DNA of 64,000 nt from positions 82,409,303 to 82,473,302 of the forward strand of contig OZ023274.1 in assembly GCA_964007475.1 (NCBI GenBank). The letters are read 5' to 3'. The notes below the pieces were generated by a model. That model had not been told where the DNA came from. It made no database searches and worked only from the letters and a program-made list of their open reading frames with translations. Positions 25,001-38,609 of this stretch are shown piece after piece. Each line of letters starts with the position of its first letter. The first letter of the stretch is position 1. A program made the translations under genes and the position numbers. The DNA comes from Hybos culiciformis. Taxonomy: Eukaryota; Arthropoda; Insecta; Diptera; Hybotidae.

Positions 25001-28000
25001 AAAATATGGTGGGATTTGTTTAATTCTTTATTAATATGACAGTAATAAATTCTTATTAAATTAAATTATACTTACTTTAAATTAACTATAAAAAATCAAA
25101 GATTTTACGATAACAAGAGATTCAAGCTACCATTTAAAGTGTTGCTCCAATTTCAGTAACAAGATTTTTAATTGGATTAACAGCAAATTAGTAAAAAAAT
25201 TTAACATAAAATAATGCATATCTTCAATTTAAAAACAAATTGCATTTTTAAAAGTTGTTGTCATTAAAAATTCGTGTTTTATTTGTTTGATTTTGGGGGG
25301 TAAGAAAAAATATTGAAAATTTAATGGAATTTTCACATTAATTCACGGTCATTTAACAGTTGCGGAACAGAAAATCATGTATTTTTTTGTGTTCTCGTTT
25401 CAGACATTAAGTTTATGTCACCAAAGTCACCAAAAACTCAGCAGAAGTTATTTAGATAAAATAAATAATTAATTATATTAATAAAATTTTAGAACTACAA
25501 GTTCTTAGTGAAAAATTGTTTTTTTATGTATTTAAAAGAATTAGAATTTTCAAAGAATATGTACATATGCGAAAATCACCAGAAAAATATTGGTGATCGT
25601 ATTTATCTTTTATATCAAAGCACAAGTGGATTTTTAACTGGAAATAAAACCAAAAAATTTTTAATGAAAATCATTACATAATCATATAATACCATTTTCA
25701 AAATATAGGCTTAGACAAATGTTAAAAAATAAACAACAATTCTACTGACGATACAAATATTCATTTCTTACTAACAAATAAAAACATTAATAATATTAAG
25801 AAAAGAATAATTTTAATCTTTTGAAGGATATACCACAGATAAATTTACAAATGTAAATAAATAATTATATTAATATGTATATAAAATAATAAACAATATG
25901 GTCAATATTCATACGAAAATAATTAAATATGCGTGGTTTTAATTTTAAAATATAAGTCTCTTTAATGTCAAAATATGTACTATGCATATATACATTTTTA
26001 ATAGTATACCATTATTTATATACATAAAATATTTTAATTAAACGCAAAATTGCCTCACACCCTAATTAAAATAAATATTGATTTATAATAGAAAGAATAA
26101 ATATATGTCACAGATTTCTTGGGCCCAAGGTTAATTTTTTATTTTTTTAATGTTTCAGTTTTAATGTCAACAGATTCATTGATTTTTGAAAGGTATAAAA
26201 TTGATTACAATCCTATTATTAATTTTTTTTATTTTTTTGCAAATTTTCCAACAATTAATTTAATTTTTTTTTCTTAATTATAATCACCAAATGTTATATT
26301 TAATTTTATATTTTTTTTAATTTTGAATGTTCTAAGTCTAAAGCTAAACTTAACTGGTTTTATATTTAAAAATGTTTTTTTTTTCACACTTTACATATAA
26401 ATTATAAAGACCATAAGTATTTACAATTTTAACATATTTAATGTAGGATTTAATGTAGCAATTATGTTGTCTAAACATATTCATAGATTATACAAAAAAA
26501 AAAGCTTAAAACAATTTAAATAAAGTTAATTTTTGATATCATGAAAATATTTGGAAACAGATAGTTAATTGCTGCATTAAAACCTGTGCAAATATTTTGA
26601 CCGTCTTAAAAATAATTTTATGTTGTAATTAAATTTAAGAATATGTACAGTTTTTAATCTCCGGTCCTTAGTCTTCTAAATTAAATAAATTTTATGCTTT
26701 TATGTTTCTTTTTTTTTTTTGCTTTTTTACTTTGCTTGTTGAAATTATCTGAAAGGTGTTTATGTAAATAAATGATTGTTTTAGAACAAAAAATTGCTTG
26801 TTACAATTACTACATTATTTTTAAACTTAAAATTTATAACTAACTAAGTTAAGTGTTTAGATATTAAAAAAAAATAAAATTTTAACAAAAATATTTTTTC
26901 ATTTTGGATGATGTCATTCATTAATTTCACAAGATAATAATTTTAATAATCTTCACCCGAGGATACATATGGAGAGAACTTAAAAAAATAATTATAACTT
27001 CAAGATATAGTAATATTTCTAAAATTCTCATAACTTTGTTATTAATTAGTAAATCAATAATTGAATTTCCAAATGTAAAAACAAAATGTGTCAACTGCAA
27101 ATCTTTGCTGAAGAGCTCCGCATAATTCTACAAAAATTAAGATTAAAACGTGAAAAAAATTTAAAAATATTTTTGTTTCATACCAATACAATCTAAGCAA
27201 ATCTACAATGCCTTAAACCCTCACAAAGCCTTATCTTTAATTTATCAATCTTTTAAATTTGCATGAGTAACAATATTTATCCCATCTTTTTGTCCTATTT
27301 TTAAGCAAAAATTTTATTTCTATCTAAACCCTACTTCTAAGTTTCGTAAAAAAATCAATCTTGATTAAAAAATCTTGAAAAAAAAGTTTAGGTTTGCAAA
27401 AGCGAAGCAGGATACAATAATTTCACATTTATAAATATCTGTGAAAATGCATCTACATTTTGATTTTTATCTTCATACATAAAAAAAGAAATTTTTATTC
27501 AAATTAACAAGGGAATATTATTTCAAATAAAAAAACGTTTAAATCTTTACATATTAAAAACAAAATAAATATAAAAAAATAACAATAAAAATATTATTCA
27601 CTTGAACTTGAACTTGAACTTGATGTTTGCTAACTGGTTGAAAAATAAATTGAAAAATTTTTAAAAAATATACAAGATTGTAATCAAAATTATTTTCTTT
27701 TTATTTTTTTTTATTTTTTTTTTTTAACTTTCAAAGGTAAAATCTTAAATTTCACCAGTTGAAATCAAGTTTTTTTTTTTTTCCAAAATAGAAACATGTC
27801 CATAATTAACTATTTGAAAAAGAAAATTATTATTATAATTTAAATATCAGTATCAGAGAGTAAAATAATTTATTGTACTAATTTTATGGAAAAAAAAAAA
27901 TTAGTGAATAAGTAAATTATTGTGTAAAATTAAATAAAAATAAATTATAAATTATTGGGTATAGCATAGTACAATCATTAAAACAGAACATCCTTTTTAA

Positions 28001-28917
28001 AAAATAATTTCAATGTCTTGTAGAGAGGGAGGTAAACTAAAAAAATAAATATTTCATTGAATAAATAATAATCCATAATAATCAAAAGAAATATTGTATT
28101 AAAGCATAAAATCTTTAATGAGTTAAACTTTTGAATCAATCCCACTAATTAGGGTTTTTCAATAATAAATATTATAACAAATAATTAACCGGAAACTAAC
28201 TAATGTACATTTCTTAACAAAAAAAGAGTCCGAACTTTAAAAAAAAGTTCCACTGAAGAAAAAAAATTCAAATTATCTTCAGAGAATTACTGTAATTGAA
28301 AAGCTTACGATTTTGCAAAAATATCAAAATCCAAGAATGTCGAAATGTTCATCATTTTTCATCTTAAATAATGATTTAATACTTCTATGAACATTTTTTG
28401 CTCAATCGTTTAATTTTTTTTTCCCATGAGTAGTTTCAATTTCTTATCTAATCCTTATTTTATAATTCTGTGTAATACAATGTTGTTTTGCTTAATAAGT
28501 AGGAGTTTTAAATGATTAAAAATCTAAAATGATTGATTTTCTTTTCAATTCAATTAATGATATTGGATAAAGGAAATCACGTTTTAAAAAAAAAAACATA
28601 TAAAATAGACAAAGTTAACTCTTCTGTTAAGTATTTTTGACAGGTGGTTTTTGCGATTGGAAAAAAAATTTGAAATGTGCGTGATAAAAAAATGTTAATT
28701 GCTCACAAAAAAGTTGAAACCAATGAAAATTTTTTAATTGCTGATTTGGGAATTACTAAAGACAAACAAGCACTTATTGTCTTTTTTTAATTAAATTTGT
28801 TTTAAAGTTTTAAAGGTTTTTTAAGCGCACCTACATTAAAATTTGAAATACGAAAGCTTAAATTTCTGTTTATAAAATGAATTTTCGTTTGGATGGATAT
28901 GAGAATTCAGTTCATAC

Positions 28918-28997
28918 ATCAAAACAAAGATTAGACAATTAGACATGGCTATAAGGTAGGTGCAGAAAATTAGTAGCATGCCAACGACTTTAAGCAT
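28918..28997 (-). CDS. Candidate signal-peptide exon (possibly FREP exon 1)
   Basis: An ATG at 28997 opens MLKVVGMLLIFCTYLIAMSN, a good signal-peptide or membrane-anchor sequence with locally raised GC. A GAT/GTATGA donor at 28917 would leave phase 2, which is what the first visible FREP exon at 16034 needs. The join is inference: phase fits by chance one time in three, the intron would be 12.9 kb, and the same frame stays open past the donor. Confidence 0.22.
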
Positions 28998-30115
28998 ATA
29001 TTTGAATAATTTTAATTTTACTAAAAAAAAAATATTTAAAAATTTACTATAGGTACATAATAGCATTAAATTAAGATTTCAGTAAAAACATAAATCTGAG
29101 CGTTAAAATAATTCGTTAAGCACATAAAATTCTCAATCACAATAATTATTCTGTCAAGTATTAAAAACTTCTTTTTTTAGATAAATAAAATTTTTCATTT
29201 AAAACATTATTTTTCAATTTCTATTATTTTTCTTTAATCATGTGTGTGCATTGTACATTTTGTACATTAACTATATTTTAAAAATGATTGAGCACAAAAA
29301 TAATCAACGAGGAGTTTTGAATGAATTACCTTTATAAAATCTTTATATCAAATTTATTTTTATATAAAAAGTTTATTTCATTTTATCTTAAATTGACAAT
29401 TAAATAATTTCAACTTGATTGATTTAGCTAACATGACATTTTTTCCTCTACGTACGCTAAAGTGATTATTTAATTTACTATAAGTACATGGTCCTAGACA
29501 TATATTCCACCTACACCTCTTTGTTGAATCTTTTTTGTTGAATTTTAAATTTTTTGTCGTTAAAGGTACTTTATATTAAAATTTTTCATTCTCAAAAATT
29601 AAAAATTTTAATCTTAAATTTTATGAAAAAAGAGAAAAAAATTTCAATAATCTAGTTTTTCAGAAGCTATTTAATGTAGATGAATTTTAATTTTTGTATT
29701 TGCTCTGTTGTCTTAGCATTAAACATTGCATGATGAATATTTTATAAATTTCTGCGACACATCATAAAAAGTGTTAATAATAGATAAACATTTGAAAATA
29801 TTTTTTTTTTATAAATTTCAACTAATTTTAACTGAAATATGTACTTTAAAAAAACAATACAAACGCAAAAAAAAAACAACTCACGACCGAATATGCCATA
29901 AGATAAGGGCAACAACACTACATAATGACGGCTGAACTATAGCTATAAGAAAGGTATTATCCACATAAAAAGTTAAATTTTTTATATGATTTTAATAGAA
30001 TATTTATTTTTGACAGCAAAAACAGCATCTATATGTTAAGAAAAATACAAATTCCAGATACTTGATATCCTTATGCTATTTTTCGAATCGAATTTTAAAA
30101 CAAAACATCGTTGCA

Positions 30116-30172
30116 TTAAACTGATGTTGTATGATGTTGTTTTAAACTGATGTTATATTAAACTGATGTTAA
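30116..30172. repeat. Short AAACTGATGTT tandem/interspersed repeat
   Basis: Three copies of TAAACTGATGTT within about 55 bp, plus a partial GATGTTGT copy, in otherwise unique AT-rich DNA. Confidence 0.7.
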
Positions 30173-30505
30173 CAGTGTTTCATATCGCTTGTCTGTTGTG
30201 AACTATGATTGTCGCTTAAGGGATCACTACATAAAAAAACTTATTATTCAACTTTACTCTAAGGATCAAAAATTATTTAAAAGTAATTTTGAAGATAAAA
30301 AATTTAAAAAAAATGTAAGAAAAAGGACTATACTAATTGCAGTTGTTTAAATTAAAAGCATCTTTGATATATGACAAAATTTATAAAAAAAGATACACTT
30401 TAAGTTCAGTATGTATATTAGCATTTATATTTTCAAGTAGATATAAAAAATTTTAATTTAAAGGATTAGTAAAAAAAAAAAAAAGGTATGTTTGTATCTA
30501 TATAG

Positions 30506-31195
30506 CAGTGGTGTCAATAACGTCGATCGCGATCTACCGGTCGATCGCGTAATGATTTTAGGTCGATCGGCAATAAATATTCATATTTCACATATTTATT
30601 TCCTTTCAAAATACCATTTTCAATTTCAAGAATCAAAAACTATGTACTAAATACGTACAAAAAATCATAATAAGAAACTATTAAATAAGAAATAAACTAC
30701 AGGTTGGAGAAACTGATGATGACCATCCGAACTGCTCATGCGTACTTATGTTAGGTGGTTAGGTCGAGCACAATTTCTACCGCGATTTAGAAATCTAATA
30801 AATGAAATTAAAAAATTTCTTAGCGAAGGAGGCGATTAGAAGCAATAAAATGACGATATTTGGTTATTAGATTTGGCATTTTTAACCAATATAACAGCTA
30901 AATTAAATGATTTAAATTTAAAACTACAAGGTCCTAATAAAATGATTTTTCATATGATCAGTGCTGTAAATGCTTTCATAGAAAAATTGAATCAGCTTGT
31001 ATCAAAGCTAGAAAATAAAAATTTATCCAATATTAAAGCAGAAACAATTGAAGAAAACCTTTCTATTTTTTTTTTAAAATCGTGAAATTCTGATTGGATG
31101 GCCTTCTTTTCTTACTCCTACTTTTAGAAAAGTAGATCGCAGAGGATTTTTACTGCGCGAAGTAGATCTTATAGAAAAATTAGTTGACATCCCTG
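30506..31195 (+). mobile_element. Internally deleted hAT transposon, 690 bp, with 8-bp target duplication
   Basis: The ends CAGTGGTGTCAA and TTGACATCCCTG form imperfect terminal inverted repeats. They are flanked by perfect 8-bp duplications CTATATAG at 30498-30505 and 31196-31203. Subterminal GATCGCGATCTACC-type words recur near both ends (CGATCGCGATCTACC left; AGTAGATCGCAGAGG and GCGCGAAGTAGATC right). The element keeps one transposase fragment (see 30858-31085) and is far shorter than an autonomous hAT element (several kb), so it is a deletion derivative. Confidence 0.93.
30858..31085 (+). pseudogene. hAT transposase fragment
   Basis: The reading frame DDIWLLDLAFLTNITAKLND continues LNLKLQGPNKMIFHMISAVN and AFIEKLNQLVSKLENKN to a stop at 31083-31085. 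The pattern W-L-x-D-L-A-F-L-T-(D/N)-I-T-x-x-L-N-x-L-N-x-x-L-Q-G is characteristic of the ZBED/GTF2IRD2-like hAT transposase family, which also gave rise to domesticated vertebrate genes. An in-frame stop lies just upstream (near 30850), and the zinc-finger BED, the catalytic DDE parts and the C-terminal dimerisation region are absent. It is a non-functional relic within the 690-bp element. Confidence 0.85.
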
Positions 31196-31203
31196 CTATA
31201 TAG

Positions 31204-34200
31204 TATACGCCAAGGAATTTGCTTCATTAATTTTGATAATTTATTTATGTTAAATTGAGATTTAAATCAATTTCATATTATCACGTTTTCATTTTTTATT
31301 TTGTTTTATTTTTTTTTGTTTCATTTTATAAAATATAATGAAATATTGATTGTTACGTACGATAAATTAATTTGTTTTGATTAGCAAATAATAATAAAAA
31401 AGATTAATAGCTTGCAATTTAAAGTTCCACGTACTTAATAAACTACATGGAGCAAAATATATGCATGCGTATTATACTTTATGCAATATATGTTGTCAAT
31501 GTTGGAAGTGAGCGGCGCAACGGTGAACTTCTGATTAATTTTATTTTATGTTATTTTAATTTTTTTTATTTTATTGCAATTAAAATTGAAATATATTTTC
31601 AATCAAAATCTATATTTTTATTTTTTATTTTGTTATTATTTATAACATTGTACAGTTTTTAATAGTTTCTTTTTTTATATAATACATTTTTTTGTTTATT
31701 TATTATCTCTAAATAATTTTTAATTTATTTAATTGGAATTTGTTGACATAAACGTTAATGTGATTCATGCGTTTGTATCTTAATTTATCAGCAAATTAAT
31801 AAAATAATAAAAAAATAAACAAATTCAAATTAAGAAAAAAAAATCCTTTTAAGAAACAATTAATGCACACCCTATTTCACAGTTGGCACAATTTTTTGTT
31901 CTAATATGAAATTCCCAAAATTACTTTGAAAATAAAATAATTATTTTTATTTATTTTTTTTTGTTAACATTTATTATATAAGTAAACATAATTTGCCTTT
32001 CTAAATCAATCGTAATACAAAAATGTTGTTTGAATATATATACAATTATTCAAACCCAGATTTCATTCGGGCCCACATTACTCATGTAATGCCCCTGATG
32101 AATTTTATTTGGGCTGAATAAAAGTATTTTTTAAAGTTATGGAATTATGTTATGGAAATGTGTAATAAAATACAGTTTCAAGCATAACATATATTTCAAA
32201 CATACAGATCATTCATAGGTTCGTTGAGTTTTTTTATAATTTGTGCGTAAACCTACGACCGTTTACATTATGCACCAGTTGAACATGAAAACCTGGTTCA
32301 CAGTTTACTTACATGCTTTCCTTCTTTTAAAACTACACATTACGTCAAGTATTTATTAGTACTTGCTTAAAATGTTATTTTCCAATAATATTAAAAAAAT
32401 ATATAAATTTGAAAAATACTCATTTCGATTCTTACTTTCTCGTTTCAGTGTTTTTTTTTTTATATAATTTGTAATTTTATATATTTTTGTCTATATATAC
32501 CTAATTAATACTAAAAAAAAATTAAAGCTTCAGGTAATTGATTATAATTCAATTTGCCGTCTTTGATTATTATTATTAATTAGTAATTAAAATTGTGATT
32601 CATTACGATGTGCAAAAATGTCCAATAAATGAAATCGCCTAGCAATTAATCATATTGGAAAATTTTAAATCTGCATATATTATAAAATGCAAATTTTATG
32701 TGTTAATTAGATGTTAGACTGATTATTTAACATGATTATACTGCAATTTTTAATCGTTTAATAATAATATCATACGTTAAAAACTTCCTTGTAATGCATC
32801 ATATTTAAGGTGGTTCCAATAGACGTTCACAACTGTTATCAATCAGTTTACTTTATTTTTTTTTTTGTTAAATAATGTAGGTGTTTTATAATAATATTTA
32901 CAAAAAAAAAAAGTAGATAAATGTAACTGAATAAAATTAATGTAAGCCTAATCATAATCAATGTTCATTTTTATGTTTTTTCATAAATTTGATGTAACTA
33001 AAAGCTTTGATTACTGACTTTCTTGTGTTAAGTAATAGCTAAAAATGTATTTTTATATTATTTATTAACTAGTTTCAATTTTTAAAAAATTACGTTAACA
33101 ATAATAATGCTGAAATTTAAAATATTTTTTTTTATATATCTAGCTAGGCTGAATTTTGATGTTCTTAATGCCATTTTTTATAAATTTTTCAGAAGCTATA
33201 AGCATTTCCTCTGAATGCAGTCTGCAATATATTTTTATGTTCTAATAATTTGCATTAAAAAATATTGCCATAAGATTAAATTTAGAAATGTTTTGTTTTG
33301 AAACTGTTGAGAGTATATACGACGATTTCATTTCTGTCACGCATAATTGCTGGATCTTGATTTTTAGTTTTTAACAATTTCTTTTGTTACGATTTGATTT
33401 GGTATTTAATTTTTATTTTTTATAATCTATAATCGGGTGAGGCAAAGAGCTTAAGAATTTGTTTTCATCCCTTAACTTCTTTCTTCATTTCATATCAAAA
33501 TATTGACAATATCAAGTATAAGAACGTTGCAAATACAAAAATATCTGTGGGCAAAATTATGCTCCCTTTTTAGAGATATGTATATGTTTTTGAATAACAG
33601 AAAAAAGAATTCAAGGACTGATGTTACGAAATTCTTTGAAAGTTCAGTTTAATTAAGGTGTAATTATGTGAAAAATATTGAACAAAAAAAAATTACTCAA
33701 TATTTATCGAACATTCATAAAGAAATATTATAATTATTTATAAAAAAAAAAAAATTAATTATTTTAATTGATGTCTAGAGATCTTTACATGCGTAAAACA
33801 CTTGAACTAAAAACCTTTAAGTATAAAATCGAGTTTCTTAAAAGATTTTTCGGTTAAAAATAAAAATTTTGCCTTAATTTTAAGTTTATTTAATAAAAAA
33901 AAAAAAATTTTTTTTTTTGTACTCAAAAACCCGATTCGTTAAATGATAAGTTTATTTATATTTTTGTATCAAAATTAATGCAAAGAAAAAGGCTTAAAAC
34001 CAGATATTCAAAAGACAAGTTTTATGCACCAATTTAAAATTATTTTATTTATTTCTGTAAAAAAAAAAAAAAAAAATTGTGTAATCCTTTCTGGGTGCAA
34101 TTTTATTACGTGTTTTTATGTGTTACATATTCTCCAAATACAAGTTATAAAATCATTTTTGCATAATTTAACTCATTTTACAACTTGTTGATAATTATCA

Positions 34201-36702
34201 GATATAAATAATAATGTTTTAATATTGAAATAATAATAAATAAAAGAATTATATCTGGATAAATTCTAATATAAGAAAGAAAAGTTATTATATTTTTTTT
34301 TCTTCGTTTTTCGCAGAAGAGTTTCTATCTGATTTCATAAAAAAATTTCTCAATGGTTGTAAAACTATTAAAAAAAATAAAATAAAAAAACATATTTTAA
34401 TTTATGCGCTAATTTTTTTGAACGAGAGATCAGATTAAAGATTTTTCTGAATCTATAACCCGTACATTTAAAAACGGGTTGCACATTGTAAGATCGCAAC
34501 TATAAATAATTAGGGATATGTATAAGCTGGATTCAATTTAATAAAGCTTGTATTCCCATCTTTAATTTTATAATTCTCAAGTCAAGATACTAATAGTAAA
34601 ACACAACGCTACCCTACTTATGGGACATCAATATTAATTAAGTATGATGACATTTAAATAATAATTAACGAATAATAAATTAACTTAAAAAATTTACATT
34701 AAATTTTGTTATTTTGAAACAAAAAAAAACTATTTTCCTTTTTATTTCTTCCCACAACCTCGAATAAACCTTTAAATTGATTCTTGGGAAAACAGACAAG
34801 AAAAATGTCATTATTATTCTAAAAATAGATAGCATAAAATAATTCTTCTTAATTATTATTATAAAAAAATAAAAAATTAATTCAGATCATCACGATTTTA
34901 ATAATTAGATTTCTTTTGAATATAAAATTAGTTCAGTGATAAATAACTTTAGATAAAGTATCTAAGGTAATTATTTGAGAGAATTTTTCATTTCATAATT
35001 ATGGTTTGTTTTATTGTTTATTTAATTTTTTTTTATTTAAGTTAAAAGTGACCACAATATTGTTATTTAAAGTTTCATAAAATTACAATTATTTTTTGTT
35101 TTTTTTTATATAAAAGGATTTAATTTTTATTGACATTTTAAATTGGAAAATGAATTGGAGCATAAATTTTAAATATAATTTTAAATATGAAAATCATTTA
35201 ATTATTAAACATAGAACAATATTCTTATTACAAATGCTATGAAAATTACAAATCAACAGAATAAAATGTGCACATAAAACCCACAAATACCATTGGCAAA
35301 TTTTTTCAGATCAGTTTTCAATACCTAGAGCTACTTTTAAGAGTTTTTTTTTGTTTTCAAATATTTTTTTCTTAAATTATTTATATAAAAATTTTTAATA
35401 GATGTAAAATACAATTCGAAAAAAAAAATTAAACAAGTTTAACTGCATATTATTTCCATTTTAAAAGGGTTTATTTTATTCTTTTTAATGATTTACCTTT
35501 TTGTCGTAATTTAAAAAAAATATTCTTTATAATTTAATTTTTTGCTAAAGAATTTATTATTTATTTACGAGCTTTCCAAAGTTTTTCATACTTTTTTATT
35601 TTTCATAATTATGTTAGGTTCAGGATTTTTTATATTTTTGGTTTTTATTGCTTATTCTTTTTGTTTTGGGTTGGTTCTTTTTCATTCTATTTTATAAGTG
35701 TTAGCTAAATATTATATTTCGTTTGTGACTTAAACTCAATTTTCTGGCTAAAAATCTTTACTATAAATATGTATACTGAATTTATTTCCTTGGACTTTAA
35801 ATTATTTAACTTTTCTTTATTAATGACGTTTCCTGAGTCTGTATGTTCGAAGACTTTATGCTATTATTCCTAATTCCGGAAATTCTTTATGACTCAAATT
35901 CAGTATTGGAAAAATTTACTGGGCTGTCGTCATGTTTTAAATCATTTCCTAACCCATTTTCTATGCATTCTTTTGGAATACAAGTAATCGTTCTAAAATC
36001 CCCAATAACTTTGATTTATCATTACAATTTTATTATGTTTTTTATTTACATATTTTTTTTATTACTTAATTGCCCATTTTCCGTTTATGCACAAAGGAAT
36101 TGATTTTATCACTCGACATCAATAAATCAAATATTAAAAATTTATTATTAGAATTTATGCTGCAGAATATTTATGCCAGACCTTGAAATAATTTCATCAA
36201 ATTAAAAAAAAAAAAAAAAAAGATATAAATTTTATATTTATTTATGAAAATAATTATGTCGAATAGCTAATATAGGAAATTAAAATTTCAATAAAAAAAA
36301 ACAGTATGAGAAAAATCTTGTATTTTTATTTTTATATTTTTATTCTAACTATATTTATAATTTTTATAGAATTGAAATTATTGAAGAAATTTGATGTAAC
36401 TGAATAAATATTTAGTTTCCAAGGTGCCGTGAATAACAACTGGTATAAACATATAGAAGTAATATAGAAAATCTTATATAGTAATTTAAGTAAATATTTC
36501 AAGGGCAAGAACAATAAAAATTAGAAAAATATATATATTTTCATCATTATTATCAGATTTAATGTAATTAGGCATGAGAACTTTTTATTTGTAATTTATT
36601 TTTTTTTCTTCTTCTTAAGAATTATTATATTATATTAATATATTATATTATATAGATAAGTACCTAATTATTTTGATTTTATTTTTCAAAAGTTTACATA
36701 AT
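31204..36702. other. AT-rich region without supported genes
   Basis: No supported gene. Open frames at 31447-31662 and 35843-36103 were examined. The second (MFEDFMLLFLIPEILYDSNS) lies in slightly GC-richer DNA and may be a decayed element, but neither strand gives a recognisable family. A GC-rich patch GGGCCCACATTACTCATG near 32070 is unexplained. Confidence 0.5.
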
Positions 36703-36780
36703 TTAAGTAGCATCTTCAAAATAGTTTCCAGGTGGTGCGATAGTTTCCTCAGTCGTGATAATAAAATTATGTATAATTAT
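36703..36780 (-). CDS. Candidate small terminal exon, unknown protein
   Basis: On the minus strand an ATAATAG acceptor (36782-36781) is followed by 25 phase-0 codons, IIIHNFIITTEETIAPPGNY then FEDAT and TAA. The block TTEETIAPPGNYFEDAT has balanced composition and locally raised GC, unlike the surrounding noise. An AATAAA word lies about 115 nt downstream (36584-36589). No family is recognised. It is phase-compatible with the 18-nt candidate at 40653-40670. Confidence 0.25.
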   Translation of the reverse strand: MIIHNFIITTEETIAPPGNYFEDAT

Positions 36781-36782
36781 CT

Positions 36783-38277
36783 ATTATATAAATGATGAAT
36801 TTAAAAAATTTAAATAACTTCGTTTTTTTTTTTTTAATAAATGTTTTTTAACATAATTGTATTTAAGTTATACAATTTTTTTTTTAATTCAGAACTACAA
36901 AAATTATTCTTGTTAAGAAATGTTCTAACTAATGATATTTTTGGTATCTTAGACTTAGGTCTTAGGCCATATACACAGATTTAAATTTATTTTCCACTTT
37001 AGATTAGAGCTTGTGATTTCGTTCTCTTGAATTTTCTTTAAAACTTAAGGTATCTTTCATCCAAAATTTTCTCTGTACATGTAATGTACATTAATATAAT
37101 TTTTAAAATTAGATATTCGAAAATCGTAAAATTAATTCTGATTTTTTATTTCCGGAAAAAAATTCACGAAACCGTTTTGACCTAGCATTATAGAAAAATC
37201 ATAAAAAACCAAAATTTTAATATGTTCAAAGTCAGAAATCGAAAACGCTCATAAATTATCCGCAATGATTATTTCTATTTTCGCAAAAACTACCAAAACG
37301 TACAAAAAAAAAGAACAACATTTTTCAAATCCAATTTTCTCAAAAGTATGTTTTTGCAAGTTTGGGGTTTTTTGCATTAGACCGACTATATGTAAGTCCC
37401 TAAAATTATACAAATTCGGTTCTGTTTTAAGTAATTTTGGCATAAGCAACTAACTGTGATTAATTCCTCCGGTATGATTTACATTTTACGAAGTTATCTT
37501 GAAATTGAAGGAGCAGTTAATTTTTTTTGCTACATATTTAACAAAGGTAAATAAACTATGTCAAACTTTTTCCAAAAGCTTTTTTTGTACTTATTTCAAT
37601 AAAGGGACATTTCCTTTTGACTCTGAGCAGAATCTAAGGCTTTTTGAAAATGACAGTTTTCTAAAGACTGTAACGAAATATTTTTTACTGTAATTTATTT
37701 TCCGTGTTAAATACATAAATTAATTATAATTGCTTTAAAAAATAATTTTAGATATATATTTAAAAACAAAATTATTTATTCGCTATAATTTTGATTTATA
37801 TTATATATAACGATCGATAAATATTGAAGTTTAAGCGTTAAAATATTAATTAAAAATATTTTACTAATATTTTTTTTTTGGTTGTTAAGACTCACTATAA
37901 TATTATATGCACATTATAAATTTATATACATATAATAAACATTTTAATTTTATTTATTAACAGAAACTAAAAAATTAATGTGAAACGAAGATTACAATTT
38001 AGGGCAAAGCTAAAATGATTGATTACTCGATAATAAAAATTAGAAAATAAAAATTACATTAATTTAACCTCAAATAAATTTAACGGAGATATATATTTTA
38101 TGAAAATCTTAATAGATATTTGTAACTAAAAACAAATTTATGTAATAAAGGTCAAAAAGAAAAATAAAACAAAAAAAAATTTAACTTAAATTAAATGAAA
38201 CCTTTTATGTAATTTTTAATGTTATTATAAGATAACATAGGTGTTTACAATTTACGTGCAGTGAGTACAAAACAAAT
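36783..38277. other. AT-rich spacer
   Basis: No supported gene. The segment 37190-37690 is less A/T-extreme and has open frames on both strands (37249-37449 minus, 37265-37453 plus, 37499-37693 plus). The lack of any domain and the coincidence of both strands argue for decayed repeat DNA. Confidence 0.45.
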
Positions 38278-38609
38278 TATAACCATAAAGGAAGTATAAA
38301 TAGAGAAACTAGTCCCATACAAAAAATGCAAATACAAATAGTGAAACAAAAAATCCATATCACAACCCCATGAGCTTTTTTTTTTGTATTTTTTGAGAAT
38401 TCCACTCTCGCAAAAGCTTTTAAAACTTTCAAAATAACTACAGTTCTATACAATTTTTAAAGTTTTAAAAGCTTTTGTGAGAGTGGAATTCTCAAAAAAT
38501 ACAAAAAAAAGCTCATGGGGTTGTGATATGGATTTTCTGTTTCACTATTTGTATTTGCATTTTTTGTATAGGACTAGTTTCTCTATTTATAATTCCTTTA
38601 TGTTATAAC
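38278..38609. mobile_element. Foldback element, 332 bp, with nearly identical arms
   Basis: The left arm (from TATAACCATAAAGGAAGTAT to CTTTTAAAACTTT) and right arm (AAAGTTTTAAAAGCTTTT to ATTCCTTTATGTTATAACA) are reverse complements over about 145 bp each. Only a few mismatches or indels separate them, so identity is above about 95 %. The loop is about 30 nt (CAAAATAACTACAGTTCTAT onward, 38428-38458). There is no coding capacity, and a target duplication is not clear. The high arm identity implies recent origin or gene-conversion between arms. Confidence 0.9.

Larger units (their letters stand above)
16035..30497. other. AT-rich region, probably large 5' intron of FREP plus spacer
   Basis: About 14.5 kb with no supported exon except the candidate at 28918-28997. 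It is dominated by A/T homopolymers. Two spots have a more protein-like composition and were examined: 22700-22903 (minus, containing MTERFVEFEWTTWSRCFKNN) and 24466-24675 (plus, FSKRLSRICRRQGYAEVK). Neither matches a family I know. A 6-bp tandem run of ACTTGA lies at 27600-27622. Confidence 0.5.

Noticed and set aside
35843..36103. 86-codon plus-strand frame
   Set aside because: Hydrophobic with mixed composition and no motif; the opposite strand has many stops. Possibly a decayed element, but not supportable.
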